From: Pseudomonas sp. B6002
Lineage (GTDB): Bacteria; Pseudomonadota; Gammaproteobacteria; Pseudomonadales; Pseudomonadaceae
Direction of reading: 5' to 3'
NCBI RefSeq assembly: GCF_013385985.1
Contig: NZ_JACAOY010000006.1
Span: forward strand, 588,198-652,197
Length of the DNA stretch: 64,000 bases
Shown here in pieces: positions 1-8,382 of this stretch; position 1 is the first letter of the stretch; every line of letters begins with the position of its first letter. The notes under the pieces were generated by a model that was not told where the DNA came from, did no database searches, and saw only the letters and a list, made by a program, of their open reading frames with translations. The position numbers were made by a program, and so were the translations under genes.

Positions 1-72
1 CGCCTGGGCCTCGGGGCTGATCGAGTGGGGGACGGGTAAGGTCCGTGGGTCGATCTTGACGCCGTCATTCAT
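1..72 (-). CDS. N-terminus of an unidentified protein, cut by the window edge
   Basis: An open frame begins with ATG at 72 and runs off the left edge, so only 24 codons are visible (starts MNDGVKIDPR, continues through PVPHSISPEAQA). It starts 6 bases after the stop of the lipoprotein gene upstream, so the two are probably co-transcribed. The visible part holds no diagnostic motif. The style of the N-terminus would fit an alpha/beta hydrolase, but that is a guess. Ribosome binding signal is weak. Confidence 0.5.
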   Translation of the reverse strand, partial: MNDGVKIDPRTLPVPHSISPEAQA

Positions 73-78
73 GGTCAC

Positions 79-1470
79 TTACTCGAAGGTGTCGATACGC
101 GAATCGGAGTAGTAGAACGGGTTCTTGTCGGTACTCGACTCAAAGAAGTAGGCGTAGTCGGTCAGGAAGTACCAATGGCTGACGCGCTTGTACTCGTCAT
201 TGTCGTAGGTGCACGACAAGGCTTTGGCCGTGCCCAGCAGCTTTGGGTTGAGTTCGCTGGCTTGCAGCTCGCGCTCTACCACGCAGCGGGTGAGGTTGGG
301 TTTGCCGTAGCTGCCGACGATGTTGTTGAGGGTGGAGCGGGTGAACTGGTAAATCACGGTTTCGCCCACCGGCAGGGTTTTCCAGTTACCGGTGAAGCTC
401 AGTTGGGTCACGGTCGAGCTTTCGGCCATGCTGCCGCCGCCATAGTTGGATTTGGTCACCAGTTCAACCAGGTTGCGCCAGCTCACCGATTGCGACTCAT
501 AGCCCTTGCCGCGGTTGGCCACGCTCAGTTGGCCGCTGGGCCCGTCCTGGCTGATGAAGTATTGGCTCGACAACTCACTGGTGGTGCCTTTGTAGGTCGA
601 GGTGCCGACCATGTGCACGTATTTGAAACTGCGGGTGGGCTTGTCCAGGTTCAACTGGGTGATCGCTGCCAGCACTTGCGGCTGTACCGACGTGAGGGCG
701 ATGGTCACCGGGGCTTTCAGGCGCGGCTTGAAGGCCGGCAATGCCGCGATTTTTTCCGGGCTGGTGCAGACTTTATTGAACAGCAGTTCATAGTCGGCGT
801 TGCTGCCGGCGATCTTCTGGGGCGTCGGGAAACTGTCGACACGGCCATCGCTGACGCGATTGTCCGCATCCATGTCGTAGCCGGCCAGCTCCTTGTAGGT
901 GCCGGCGGCGCACGACACGGCGAAGTGCTCGCGTTTTTGCGCGTAAGGCGCGTTGTAGGGCAAGTCATTCAGCACGGACGGGTTGTCGAAGGCGGCCCAG
1001 AAACGGGTTTCACCATTGACGTTCTTGATGCTGTTGGCGTCGATCAGTACCCAGTTCTCGCGTTCGTTGGTCTGCACCAGGCGCCAGTCGGGTTTCGGCG
1101 TGTCGGCACAGGCGCGCACGAACGTCGGGTTGCTTGCCAGGGTGGCGCGCAGGTCGGCAGACAACTTGCGTGCACCGCTGTAGCGGCCGGCGGCGGTCGG
1201 GTACACGCGCTGGGCACCGTCGAGGTACAGCAAATACAACTGTGGTGAGGAACACGCTGCCTCGAACTGCATGGTGCGGCGTACACCGGCGGTGGACTCC
1301 GGCATGAGCAATTCGAAGCTGAGGTTGTCGCCTTCGCGCACGATGCTGTTTTCCACCAGCGGCTGGGTCAGCGTGCTGGCGAACATGCGGTCAACCGTGG
1401 ATTTTTGGGTGGCACAACCGGCCAGTGTGGCGATGCCACCGAGCAACAACAGGGAAGAAATAACGCGCAC
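79..1470 (-). CDS. Predicted outer-membrane or inner-membrane lipoprotein of unknown function
   Basis: A 463-residue protein with a lipoprotein signal peptide: VRVISSLLLLGGIATLAGC, where LAGC is the lipobox and the Cys at residue 19 is the predicted lipidated residue. The frame is open up to 1539, but the GTG at 1470 is chosen because GAGG lies 5 bases upstream and the signal peptide then begins at residue 1. The mature part is polar, has several Cys residues that could form disulfides, and shows no domain I can name. It is followed within 6 bases by another leftward gene. Conserved hypothetical lipoprotein is the most that can be said. Confidence 0.75.
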   Translation of the reverse strand: MRVISSLLLLGGIATLAGCATQKSTVDRMFASTLTQPLVENSIVREGDNLSFELLMPESTAGVRRTMQFEAACSSPQLYLLYLDGAQRVYPTAAGRYSGARKLSADLRATLASNPTFVRACADTPKPDWRLVQTNERENWVLIDANSIKNVNGETRFWAAFDNPSVLNDLPYNAPYAQKREHFAVSCAAGTYKELAGYDMDADNRVSDGRVDSFPTPQKIAGSNADYELLFNKVCTSPEKIAALPAFKPRLKAPVTIALTSVQPQVLAAITQLNLDKPTRSFKYVHMVGTSTYKGTTSELSSQYFISQDGPSGQLSVANRGKGYESQSVSWRNLVELVTKSNYGGGSMAESSTVTQLSFTGNWKTLPVGETVIYQFTRSTLNNIVGSYGKPNLTRCVVERELQASELNPKLLGTAKALSCTYDNDEYKRVSHWYFLTDYAYFFESSTDKNPFYYSDSRIDTFE

Positions 1471-1608
1471 AGAAGCCTCATTGAGTCCATTCAGGGATGT
1501 AAGGATGACGGCAGGCAGCCCGTAATCTTGAGGCGCCAAGCCTAACGGCCACGGGTTTTTCTGTATAGCCGGTTCGAAGCCGCAGCCAGTTATGCCTGGG
1601 TCGAAGCC

Positions 1609-2091
1609 TTAACGACCGGCCACCGCCGCTTCAATCGCGGCAATGTCGATCTTGGTCATGGTCATCATCGCGTCGAAGGCGCGCTTGGCAGTGGCCGGGT
1701 TGGGGTGGGTGACAGCGGCGGTCAACACCCGGGGGGTGATTTGCCACGACAGGCCCCATTTGTCCTTGCACCAGCCGCACGCGCTCGCCTGGCCGCCGTT
1801 GTCGACGATGGCATTCCACAGGCGGTCGGTCTCAGCTTGATCATCGGTGGCTACCTGAAACGAAAACGCCTCCGTGTGAGAGAACGCTGGGCCGCCATTG
1901 AGGCCCAGGCAAGGCAGGCCCATCACGCTGAATTCGACGGTCAGCACATCGCCCTGTTTGCCGGATGGAAAGTCACCGGGGGCATGGTGCACGGCGTGCA
2001 CCGCGCTGTCCGGGAAGGTCTTGGCGTAGAAGGTGGCGGCTTCGAGGGCGGTGCCGTTGTACCAGAGGCACAGGGTGTTTTTGTGGTTCAT
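1609..2091 (-). CDS. VOC-fold protein, PhnB/3-demethylubiquinone methyltransferase-like domain
   Basis: A 160-residue protein starting MNHKNTLCLWYNGTALEAATFY. The pattern of an N-terminal beta strand, then an EAATFYAKTFPDS-type helix, then GLPCLGLNGGP, then WGLSWQITP is typical of the PhnB-like branch of the vicinal oxygen chelate superfamily (the domain often named 3-demethylubiquinone-9 3-methyltransferase). Members are small cytosolic proteins, and most have no proven reaction. The ATG at 2091 is preferred over the upstream in-frame ATG at 2133 because it matches the usual family N-terminus. The substrate cannot be inferred. It stands alone between two lipoprotein genes. Confidence 0.85.
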   Translation of the reverse strand: MNHKNTLCLWYNGTALEAATFYAKTFPDSAVHAVHHAPGDFPSGKQGDVLTVEFSVMGLPCLGLNGGPAFSHTEAFSFQVATDDQAETDRLWNAIVDNGGQASACGWCKDKWGLSWQITPRVLTAAVTHPNPATAKRAFDAMMTMTKIDIAAIEAAVAGR

Positions 2092-2151
2092 TGTCTGGCT
2101 CCATGGGCGGATGGGTCCATGGAGTCTAGACAATGGCGGTGCTTGCGGGCG

Positions 2152-2625
2152 CTACATGATGGTGTAGTCCCTGACCACGCCATTGTTGAGGTGGATATTG
2201 AGACGACGGTTCTGTTGCTCAGGGGCGATGTTGTCAATGGCGGTGCGCCGCGTGTCTATCGCGTTGTCGTAGGTGTTGCCGGGGATATGGTTGGATACCA
2301 GCCCGAGCAAGTGCCGCATGGAAGCGTTGGCGGTGGTGGAAGGCGAGTAGTCCCAGGTTTCGGTGCCGTCGGATGCAATCGACTGGTTCTGCGGTTCGCC
2401 GTACATCGCCTTGAGCTGTTGGGCGGTGGTCTTGCCCGACACGATATGGGTGCGCACGTAGGTGGTGTCGAACAACGAAATGTCCGGCCCTGACTTGCCC
2501 TGGATACCGGGTATGGACAGGCCGTTGAGGCTGCTGAGACCGTTGTTGCCGCCGGCACAGCCCGAGAGCAAAACCGCGGCGACCAGTGGGGTGATGGCGT
2601 TACGAATGAGTGCACGACGGGCCAT
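2152..2625 (-). CDS. Small lipoprotein with SmpA/BamE-like domain
   Basis: A 157-residue protein with a lipoprotein signal peptide ending LLSGC (Cys at about residue 22). The middle has the pattern VRTHIVSGKTTAQQLKAMYGEP followed by WDYSP. This resembles the SmpA/OmlA (BamE-like) fold, in which a short helical turn leads into a small beta sheet. The start at 2625 has a strong GGAGGA ribosome binding site 5 bases upstream, which rules out the longer frame to 2718. BamE itself is an outer-membrane assembly lipoprotein. This protein is probably a paralogue, and its partner is unknown. Confidence 0.75.
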   Translation of the reverse strand: MARRALIRNAITPLVAAVLLSGCAGGNNGLSSLNGLSIPGIQGKSGPDISLFDTTYVRTHIVSGKTTAQQLKAMYGEPQNQSIASDGTETWDYSPSTTANASMRHLLGLVSNHIPGNTYDNAIDTRRTAIDNIAPEQQNRRLNIHLNNGVVRDYTIM

Positions 2626-2735
2626 GATTTCCTCCGTTGATTCAGGGCTCTGAAACTGAGGCCAATCATAAAACGGCGAAAAAAACGCGGAAAAAATCTT
2701 CCTGTCCCAGCGTCTCAATTACTTGCCTGGCTGTC

Positions 2736-3773
2736 TCACGCGGGTGTCATCTGGCCCAGGATGGATCGCAGCGAAAAGCCATCATGTCGGCTCACCTGGC
2801 CCTGTTTTAGGTGCACGCCCGCCACGTCCCGGGCCTCTCGGGGGGAATAGCCGAAAGCCTGTTTGAACGCCCGGCTGAAGTGCGCATCGCTCTTGAACCC
2901 GAACTGGAACGCCAGGCCAGAGACCCGATGCCGCGTGCCGCTGTCGCTTTGGATCATCACCCGTGCCCGGTTCAACCGGCGCTTCTGGATATACGCTGCC
3001 ACGCCGGTTTCCTGGCTGAACAAGCGGTACAGGTGCGCCCGCGAAATGCCCAACTGTTTGCACAGGAAAGTGGGAGACAACTCGGGACTGCGCAGGTGCT
3101 GTTCAATCAGGCGGCGAGCACGGTTGAGCAGGGTGTGGTCGATCTCCTGCGCGGCCATGTGCAGGTTCGCCAGCGACGGTGCGATGGCAGCCGAGACCAA
3201 GCCCAGGGTGGCCTCTTTCGCGTGGGGGATTTCCCCTGGCACCAGGCGTGGCAGGCGATGTTGCAAGGCGCGCATGTGGTCGGCCAGCAGTTCGCTCAAG
3301 CCGCCTTGCAGCACCTGCCCGTGCAGGTCTTTATGGCCCAGGCTCTGCGCCAGCAGGTCGCGGGGGATGGTAAGAATCACCGTGTCGCCGGCGGTGATCA
3401 GGCAGTCCAGTTCGCGGGCCAGGTCGAGGATGTAAATCTGCGAATTGCCGGCGGCCAGGGACGTGCGGCCCGCCGTGCCGTTGATCGAATGAGACAAGCC
3501 CAGGCACAGGTAGTAATGGTCGAGATGGTCACGGCGGATCATCTGGGCCGAGCGCTTGACCCGGTAGGGCACCGGGGCGCCGGTGCCATCCCAGGCACCA
3601 CAGCCCATCAGCAATGCGCCCAGGTAGCCGGTGGCCAGGCGGTAATTGAAGGCCGTGGAGTCCGGCTCGCTGATGGTGATGTCGAAGATCGCGTTCACTT
3701 CCTCCCGCCACACCTCGAAGCGTTGGCGTGGCGGGTAGGGTTGGGTGGTAAAGGTGAACAGCGGGTTCTCCAT
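2736..3773 (-). CDS. AraC-family transcriptional regulator
   Basis: A 345-residue regulator. Residues 1-200 form a variable sensor domain of the AraC-binding-like type (AraC_binding_2/OpuR-like). Residues about 225-330 contain the two helix-turn-helix motifs of the AraC family, seen as LSPTFLCKQLGISRAHLYRLF and as the GLAFQFGFKSDAHFSRAFKQAFGYSPREAR signature region. It lies 15 bases downstream of the ester-cyclase-like gene and in the same direction, so the two probably form one transcript and the regulator may control that gene. The inducer is unknown. Confidence 0.92.
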   Translation of the reverse strand: MENPLFTFTTQPYPPRQRFEVWREEVNAIFDITISEPDSTAFNYRLATGYLGALLMGCGAWDGTGAPVPYRVKRSAQMIRRDHLDHYYLCLGLSHSINGTAGRTSLAAGNSQIYILDLARELDCLITAGDTVILTIPRDLLAQSLGHKDLHGQVLQGGLSELLADHMRALQHRLPRLVPGEIPHAKEATLGLVSAAIAPSLANLHMAAQEIDHTLLNRARRLIEQHLRSPELSPTFLCKQLGISRAHLYRLFSQETGVAAYIQKRRLNRARVMIQSDSGTRHRVSGLAFQFGFKSDAHFSRAFKQAFGYSPREARDVAGVHLKQGQVSRHDGFSLRSILGQMTPA

Positions 3774-3788
3774 GGCTGGCGCCCTCCA

Positions 3789-4175
3789 TCAAAGCTGTTG
3801 TGCTATCGCCGCCTTATCGATCACGGACCAGACGTGCGCAAATTTCCCATCGATGACTTCGTAGAATACGTTTTCATCGAAGGTCACTGTCTTGCCGTTG
3901 ATCGGCAGGTCGAAAAATTCACCCCTGGGGCTGACCTTGAAATTCAACCGGCTGGCCACCGTGGGCGGGTCGGCCACCAGCAATTGAATGCGAAACACCA
4001 GGTCGGGGATCTCGCGAAAGTCACGCTCAAGCATGGCGCGGTAGCCGCCAAGGCAGACGGCGGTGCCGTTGTAGGTCACCTGCGAGTGCACGAAGTCGCC
4101 CAGGTGCGCCCAGTCCTGGCGGTTGAGGCAATCGATGTAGCCTTGGTAAAGGGCGGCGAGTTGATTGCGGGTCAT
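3789..4175 (-). CDS. SnoaL/ester-cyclase-like NTF2-fold protein
   Basis: A 128-residue protein with the size and pattern of the NTF2-like superfamily: an N-terminal helix (LAALYQGYIDCLNRQDW), then a YNGTAVCLGGYRAMLERDF stretch, then strands ending in FYEVIDGKFAHVWSVIDKAAI. This matches the SnoaL-like/ester cyclase group, small polyketide cyclases and isomerases or binding proteins without a fixed reaction. It is followed in the same direction by an AraC regulator at 15 bases. The substrate is unknown. Confidence 0.82.
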   Translation of the reverse strand: MTRNQLAALYQGYIDCLNRQDWAHLGDFVHSQVTYNGTAVCLGGYRAMLERDFREIPDLVFRIQLLVADPPTVASRLNFKVSPRGEFFDLPINGKTVTFDENVFYEVIDGKFAHVWSVIDKAAIAQQL

Positions 4176-4265
4176 GGGGCGCTCCTCTGTGATTTAAAAG
4201 CGTTCGTCCAGGATGGTCGAATTTTCTTGTAGCATCCAACGTCGTTTTACATTCCTGGAGTGCAC

Positions 4266-4808
4266 ATGCGGATTTACATCACAGGCGCTTCCTGCTCGGG
4301 CGTGACGACGTTGGGACGCGCCCTCGCAACGTTGCTCGGCTTGCGACAGGTTGATGTCGATGACTTTTACTGGATGCCCACGGACCCGCCCTATACCACG
4401 AAACGTGCGCCTGAAGATCGCGTGAGCTTGATTCAGCAAACACGCGGGGACGATGACTGGGCGCTGACGGGCTCGTGCAATATGTGGGGTGATGCGTTGA
4501 TCGCCGAGGCCGACCTGATCGTGTTTGTGGACACGCCAACGTCGGTGCGCCTCGAGCGGCTGGCTGCGCGTGAGCAGGCACGTTTTGGGGCGCGCATCGC
4601 ACCCGGTGGCGACATGCACGGGATACACGTGGCCTTTCGCGAATGGGCTTCGCAGTATGACGATCCCCACTTTTCCGGGCGCAATAGAGCGCGGCACGAA
4701 GCGTGGATTACAGAACAGACCGTGCCTGTCCTGCGAATTGACGGGGAGGGCACTGTTGAAGGGATGGCGGCGCAGGTGGTGCATGCTGTGGAGCGTCGGG
4801 TTCTGTAG
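4266..4808 (+). CDS. P-loop nucleoside/adenylate kinase-like ATPase
   Basis: A 180-residue protein beginning MRIYITGASCSGVTTLGRAL. The glycine-rich loop at residues 7-15 has the P-loop shape, but the usual Lys is replaced by Val at residue 13. To my knowledge this family often has a non-Lys residue here (GASGSGTTT), so the change is not by itself a sign of inactivation. A downstream DLIVFVDTPTSVRLERLAARE segment resembles the Walker B and lid region of small kinases. The ATG at 4266 is chosen over the GTG at 4260 because GGAG sits at 4257-4260, at the right spacing. The phosphoryl acceptor is unknown. Confidence 0.8.
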   Translation: MRIYITGASCSGVTTLGRALATLLGLRQVDVDDFYWMPTDPPYTTKRAPEDRVSLIQQTRGDDDWALTGSCNMWGDALIAEADLIVFVDTPTSVRLERLAAREQARFGARIAPGGDMHGIHVAFREWASQYDDPHFSGRNRARHEAWITEQTVPVLRIDGEGTVEGMAAQVVHAVERRVL

Positions 4809-4836
4809 TGAACGAGCTTGCTCGCGCCGGGCGCGC
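4804..4836. repeat. Solitary REP-like palindrome
   Basis: The sequence TGTAGTGAACGAGCTTGCTC followed by GCGCC is a single diverged copy of the REP class seen as a full inverted pair at 43131-43223. It starts inside the stop region of the kinase-like gene. No partner copy in opposite orientation is visible nearby. Confidence 0.5.
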
Positions 4837-4878
4837 CCCAATCCCAAACCTCGCAATCCTGACGCGAACAAGGTCAAG

Positions 4879-5394
4879 TTATGTGCGCAAGAACAACCCA
4901 TACCTCACTTCCGCAAGGGTTACACCGCCCCTTATCAGGTTACGCTCGCTACCCGGTTCCTCAACGCATCCAACGCTGCGATAGAACCGAATTGCCCGTT
5001 CATTCAGCGCCAACACCCACAATGTCACTCGCGTAAAACCTTGCTGGCGTAACTGCTGCACGCCGATGTTCCATAGCGCCCGCCCGACACCCGTTTCCCA
5101 GTACCCGGCCAGGACATAGATGGCCATGACTTCACCCGTATTGACCTCGGCGTCGTCATCGCGACTGACTCCGACGGATACCCAGCCAACCACCTGCTGG
5201 TCCCGCTCCGCCACCCATACGCCGGATTCGTCCGATTCAATCGAGCGGGCCCAGAACGATTCACGCCGAGCCAGGGTGGTATCCAGCGCGCTCAGGTAGT
5301 CGGCCGGCATCAGGTCACGGTAGGCCTCTTGCCAACTGCGGATATGCACCTGGGCAATGGCGTTTGCATCAGAAGGTAGTGCCTTGCGAATCAT
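4879..5394 (-). CDS. GNAT-family N-acetyltransferase
   Basis: A 171-residue acetyltransferase that uses acetyl-CoA to acylate an amine substrate. The N-terminus is typical (IRKALPSDANAIAQVHIRSWQEAY). Motif A is seen as VMAIYVLAGYWETGVGRALW, with the pyrophosphate-binding turn slightly diverged from Q/RxxGxG/A. The C-terminal LWVLALNERAIRFYRSVGC is the classic motif B. The start has GGAG upstream at good spacing. The substrate is not predictable. It is divergent from the mesX operon, and the two share the regulatory interval 5395-5659. Confidence 0.9.
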   Translation of the reverse strand: MIRKALPSDANAIAQVHIRSWQEAYRDLMPADYLSALDTTLARRESFWARSIESDESGVWVAERDQQVVGWVSVGVSRDDDAEVNTGEVMAIYVLAGYWETGVGRALWNIGVQQLRQQGFTRVTLWVLALNERAIRFYRSVGCVEEPGSERNLIRGGVTLAEVRYGLFLRT

Positions 5395-5516
5395 TGAAAT
5401 GCTCCTTGCCTGGCTGCGGTGAGTCCGTGCTGTTGCCCTTCAAGCATGGGCGCAAATCATGACAGTTGAAGGCTTGAGCGCAATCGTACACACCATGAGG
5501 AGCGCTAAAGATTCAG

Positions 5517-5529
5517 TGAAATCAATTCA
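5517..5529. promoter_or_regulatory. Candidate MetR-binding site upstream of mesX
   Basis: The 13-base palindrome TGAAATCAATTCA fits exactly the MetR consensus TGAA-N5-TTCA known from enterobacterial metE and metH promoters. It lies 130 bases upstream of the mesX start in a divergent intergenic region. MetR is a LysR-type activator that responds to homocysteine. The match is seen in the sequence, and regulation by MetR here is inference. Confidence 0.55.
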
Positions 5530-5557
5530 TTATCTATGGAGCAAGGGCTCGACCTAA

Positions 5558-5582
5558 AATAGCCTCAATGATTGAGACTATT
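5558..5582. promoter_or_regulatory. 25-base near-perfect palindrome upstream of mesX, putative operator
   Basis: Two 12-base arms around a central G at 5570 match at 11 of 12 positions (core CTCAATGATTGAG at 5564-5576, flanked by AATAG and CTATT). There is no room for a loop of useful size, which favours a protein-binding operator over an RNA hairpin. It lies 77 bases upstream of the mesX ATG, near where a promoter is expected. The binding protein is unknown. Confidence 0.5.
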
Positions 5583-5659
5583 AATATTGCTGAGCAAGAC
5601 CAGAAGCTATCAGTCGATAGGTTCAGGTGTTGTTTCGGGTGTATGGGTGTGAAATTAAA

Positions 5660-6643
5660 ATGAATACAGACTTTACATTTGCTATCAAGCGCATTCAATT
5701 TGACGAACATTATCACCCCTCCGAAAACACGCGCATTACCACCAACTTTGCCAATCTGGCGCGTGGGAAGAGTCGCCAGGAAAACCTGCGTAACACCTTG
5801 CGGATGATTGATAACCGCTTCAATGCCCTGGCGCATTGGGATAATCCAAAGGGTGATCGTTACGCGGTCGAACTTGAAATTATCTCTGTTGAAATGGACG
5901 TTGATGCTGGCAGCACCGGCAACGCCATTCCACTGATTGAAATATTGAAAACCAATATTGTTGATCGCAAAACGGACGAACGTATAGAAGGGATTGTAGG
6001 GAACAACTTTTCTTCTTACGTACGCGATTATGACTTCAGCGTGCTATTGCTGGGGCATAACAAGGATCGCGCAGGTTTCAGCACCCCCGATAATTTCGGC
6101 GACCTGCACGCCAAACTGTTCAAGCATTTCGTGAACTCAAGCGCCTACAAGGCCAACTTTAACAAGCTGCCCGTCATTTGCCTGAGCGTTTCGAGCAGCA
6201 AGACCTACCTGCGCACGGAAAACCAGCACCCCGTGCTGGGTGTGGAATACCAGCAGGATGAGTACTCGCTGACAGATGAGTACTTCCAGAAAATGGGCTT
6301 GAAGGTTCGCTATTTCATGCCGCCCAACAGTGTTGCGCCGTTGGCGTTCTACTTTTCGGGTGACTTGCTGGGGGATTACACGAACCTCGAGCTGATCAGC
6401 ACCATCAGCACTATGGACACCTTCCAGAAGATTTATCGCCCCGAGATTTACAACGCGAATTCGGCCGCCGGTAAATCCTATCAGCCAAGCTTGAGCCATC
6501 AGGATTACTCGCTGACACTGATTGTTTACGACCGAGAAGAACGCAGCCGCCTGGCGATTGAGCAGGGTAAGTTTGTTGAGGAAAACTTCATCAAACCCTA
6601 CCAGGCTGTGCTTGAGCAGTGGTCCGCTAACTGCGCGCTTTGA
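5660..6643 (+). CDS. mesX: MesX, DUF1852 protein required by the MesD methionine synthase
   Basis: A 327-residue cytosolic protein of the DUF1852 family, starting MNTDFTFAIKRIQFDEHYHPSENTRITTNF. It is directly followed 24 bases later by a core methionine synthase of the MesD type. Published genetic work on MesD proteins of aerobic bacteria shows that they need DUF1852 (MesX) and oxygen, but neither methyl-folate nor cobalamin. MesX is therefore likely to make or deliver the unknown methyl donor. The ATG at 5660 is used rather than the frame opening at 5627, because the family begins there. No catalytic motif is recognisable. Composition is a little more AT-rich than its neighbours. Confidence 0.92.
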   Translation: MNTDFTFAIKRIQFDEHYHPSENTRITTNFANLARGKSRQENLRNTLRMIDNRFNALAHWDNPKGDRYAVELEIISVEMDVDAGSTGNAIPLIEILKTNIVDRKTDERIEGIVGNNFSSYVRDYDFSVLLLGHNKDRAGFSTPDNFGDLHAKLFKHFVNSSAYKANFNKLPVICLSVSSSKTYLRTENQHPVLGVEYQQDEYSLTDEYFQKMGLKVRYFMPPNSVAPLAFYFSGDLLGDYTNLELISTISTMDTFQKIYRPEIYNANSAAGKSYQPSLSHQDYSLTLIVYDREERSRLAIEQGKFVEENFIKPYQAVLEQWSANCAL

Positions 6644-6667
6644 TTAATTAAACGTACAAGGTTGTTC

Positions 6668-7705
6668 ATGATGAAAAAGTTGTTACCTACTTCAACCGCT
6701 GGCAGCTTGCCTAAACCGTCCTGGCTGGCGGAGCCTGAAAAACTCTGGTCGCCCTGGAAGTTGCAAGATGATGAGTTGGTTGAAGGCAAACAAGATGCCC
6801 TGCGTTTGGCGCTGCAAGAGCAACAACAGGCGGGCATTGATATCGTCAGTGACGGCGAGCAAACTCGCCAGCACTTTGTAACGACGTTTATTGAACACCT
6901 CAGTGGCGTGGATTTCGAGAAGCGCGAGGTCGTCAGGATTCGTGATCGCTACGACGCCAGCGTTCCGACCGTGGTCGGCGCCGTTGCACGTCAAAAGCCG
7001 GTGTTTGTTGAAGATGCCAAGTTCTTGCGCCAGCAAACAGACCAGCCGATCAAATGGGCACTGCCTGGCCCGATGACCATGATCGACACGCTGTACGACA
7101 ACCACTACAAGAGCCGTGAAAAACTGGCGTGGGAATTTGCCAAGATCCTCAACCAGGAAGCCCTGGAACTGGAAGCGGCCGGTGTCGACATCATCCAGTT
7201 TGATGAGCCCGCGTTTAACGTGTTCTTTGATGAGGTAAACGATTGGGGCGTTGCCACGTTGGAGCGTGCGATTGAAGGCCTTAAATGCGAAACCGCCGTG
7301 CATATCTGCTACGGCTACGGCATCAAGGCCAATACCGATTGGAAGAAAACGCTGGGGTCGGAATGGCGCCAATATGAAGAGGCGTTCCCCAAGCTGCAAA
7401 AATCCAGCATCGATATCATTTCGCTCGAATGCCACAACTCCCACGTGCCCATGGAGTTGATCGAGCTGATTCGCGGTAAGAAAGTGATGGTCGGTGCCAT
7501 TGATGTGGCCAACCATGCCATTGAAACACCTGAGGAAGTCGCCAATACCCTGCGCAAAGCGCTGCAGTTTGTGGACGCCGACAAGCTTTACCCGTGCACG
7601 AACTGCGGCATGGCCCCTCTGCCTCGACATGTGGCAAGAGGCAAGCTGAATGCCCTGAGCGCCGGTGCAGAAATCGTTCGCAGAGAGCTGTTGAACCAGG
7701 GCTGA
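6668..7705 (+). CDS. mesD: MesD, folate-independent core methionine synthase (MetE C-terminal domain type)
   Basis: A 345-residue protein equal to the catalytic half of cobalamin-independent methionine synthase and lacking the folate-binding N-terminal domain of MetE. The zinc-site residues of MetE can be followed: His212 and Cys214 in HICYGYG, Glu254 in SLECHNS, and Cys310 in YPCTNCGMAP. It should transfer a methyl group to homocysteine, with MesX as an essential partner. The start at 6668 follows AAGG at 6657-6661; an adjacent ATG at 6671 is also possible. The gene is in the same direction as mesX and the flavin reductase behind it, which suggests a three-gene transcript. Confidence 0.93.
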   Translation: MMKKLLPTSTAGSLPKPSWLAEPEKLWSPWKLQDDELVEGKQDALRLALQEQQQAGIDIVSDGEQTRQHFVTTFIEHLSGVDFEKREVVRIRDRYDASVPTVVGAVARQKPVFVEDAKFLRQQTDQPIKWALPGPMTMIDTLYDNHYKSREKLAWEFAKILNQEALELEAAGVDIIQFDEPAFNVFFDEVNDWGVATLERAIEGLKCETAVHICYGYGIKANTDWKKTLGSEWRQYEEAFPKLQKSSIDIISLECHNSHVPMELIELIRGKKVMVGAIDVANHAIETPEEVANTLRKALQFVDADKLYPCTNCGMAPLPRHVARGKLNALSAGAEIVRRELLNQG

Positions 7706-7800
7706 GCGAACGCCGGAGGAGGGCGGTGGAGTTAACCCTCACCAGCCTTCTTCCGGCCTCACTTTGCCCGTTCGACGCCACCGACTATTCAAGGCTTTCT

Positions 7801-8307
7801 ATGTCACGTCTCCCTACGGCTATCGAGCCACTGCACTTTCGCGAAGCGCTTGGGCACTACGCCTCCGGTATCACGGTGATCACCTCCCGCCTTGATGACG
7901 AGCCCATTGGCTTCACCTGCCAGTCGTTCTACAGCGTGTCGATGAGCCCGCCACTGGTGTCATTCAGCGTCATGTCCAGTTCGGCGAGCTATCCCAGGAT
8001 TCGTCAGGCCGGTCGTTTCGCAGTCAACATCCTCTCGGGCGAACAGGTGGGTATTTCCAATCAATTCGCTCGGCGAGGCACGGACAAATGGCACGACGTG
8101 GAATGGCATACGTCGCCGCTGGGCAATCCGATCATCGCCGGCAGCCTGCACTGGCTCGATTGTGAAATTCACGCCGAGCACGCGGCGGGTGATCACCTGA
8201 TCGTGATTGGTGAAGTTAAAGCGTTGAACCTGCAAGCGCCTGGGGCGCAGCCGTTGCTGTATTTCAAAGGACAGTATCGCAACATCGCCGCGCATAACGC
8301 TGTCTGA
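7801..8307 (+). CDS. Flavin reductase-like protein in the mesX-mesD operon
   Basis: A 168-residue protein of the flavin reductase (FMN-binding split-barrel) family. The pattern FREALGHYASGITVITSRLDDEPIGFTCQSF, then SMSPPLVSFSVMSSSASYPRIR and later FAVNILSGEQ, is typical of the reductase component of two-component flavin monooxygenases. These enzymes use NAD(P)H to make free reduced FMN or FAD. It lies 95 bases after mesD on the same strand. Since MesD activity depends on oxygen, a reduced-flavin supplier next to it suggests that MesX performs a flavin- and oxygen-dependent step. That link is inference. Confidence 0.88.
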   Translation: MSRLPTAIEPLHFREALGHYASGITVITSRLDDEPIGFTCQSFYSVSMSPPLVSFSVMSSSASYPRIRQAGRFAVNILSGEQVGISNQFARRGTDKWHDVEWHTSPLGNPIIAGSLHWLDCEIHAEHAAGDHLIVIGEVKALNLQAPGAQPLLYFKGQYRNIAAHNAV

Positions 8308-8382
8308 GCGCGGACCACAGCTTTATCAGTCATCCCGTTGCAGTACCATTGGCCGAAACACGGACTATGCAAAGGTCGTCTT

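Noticed and set aside
2811-4232. Rightward open frame of 473 codons opposite the AraC and ester-cyclase genes
   Set aside because: It spans two clear leftward genes and their junction and shows no domain.
4284-4310. P-loop of the kinase-like protein lacks Lys
   Set aside because: Considered as a sign of inactivation, but as far as I recall this family often has a non-Lys residue at that place, so it is not treated as a finding.
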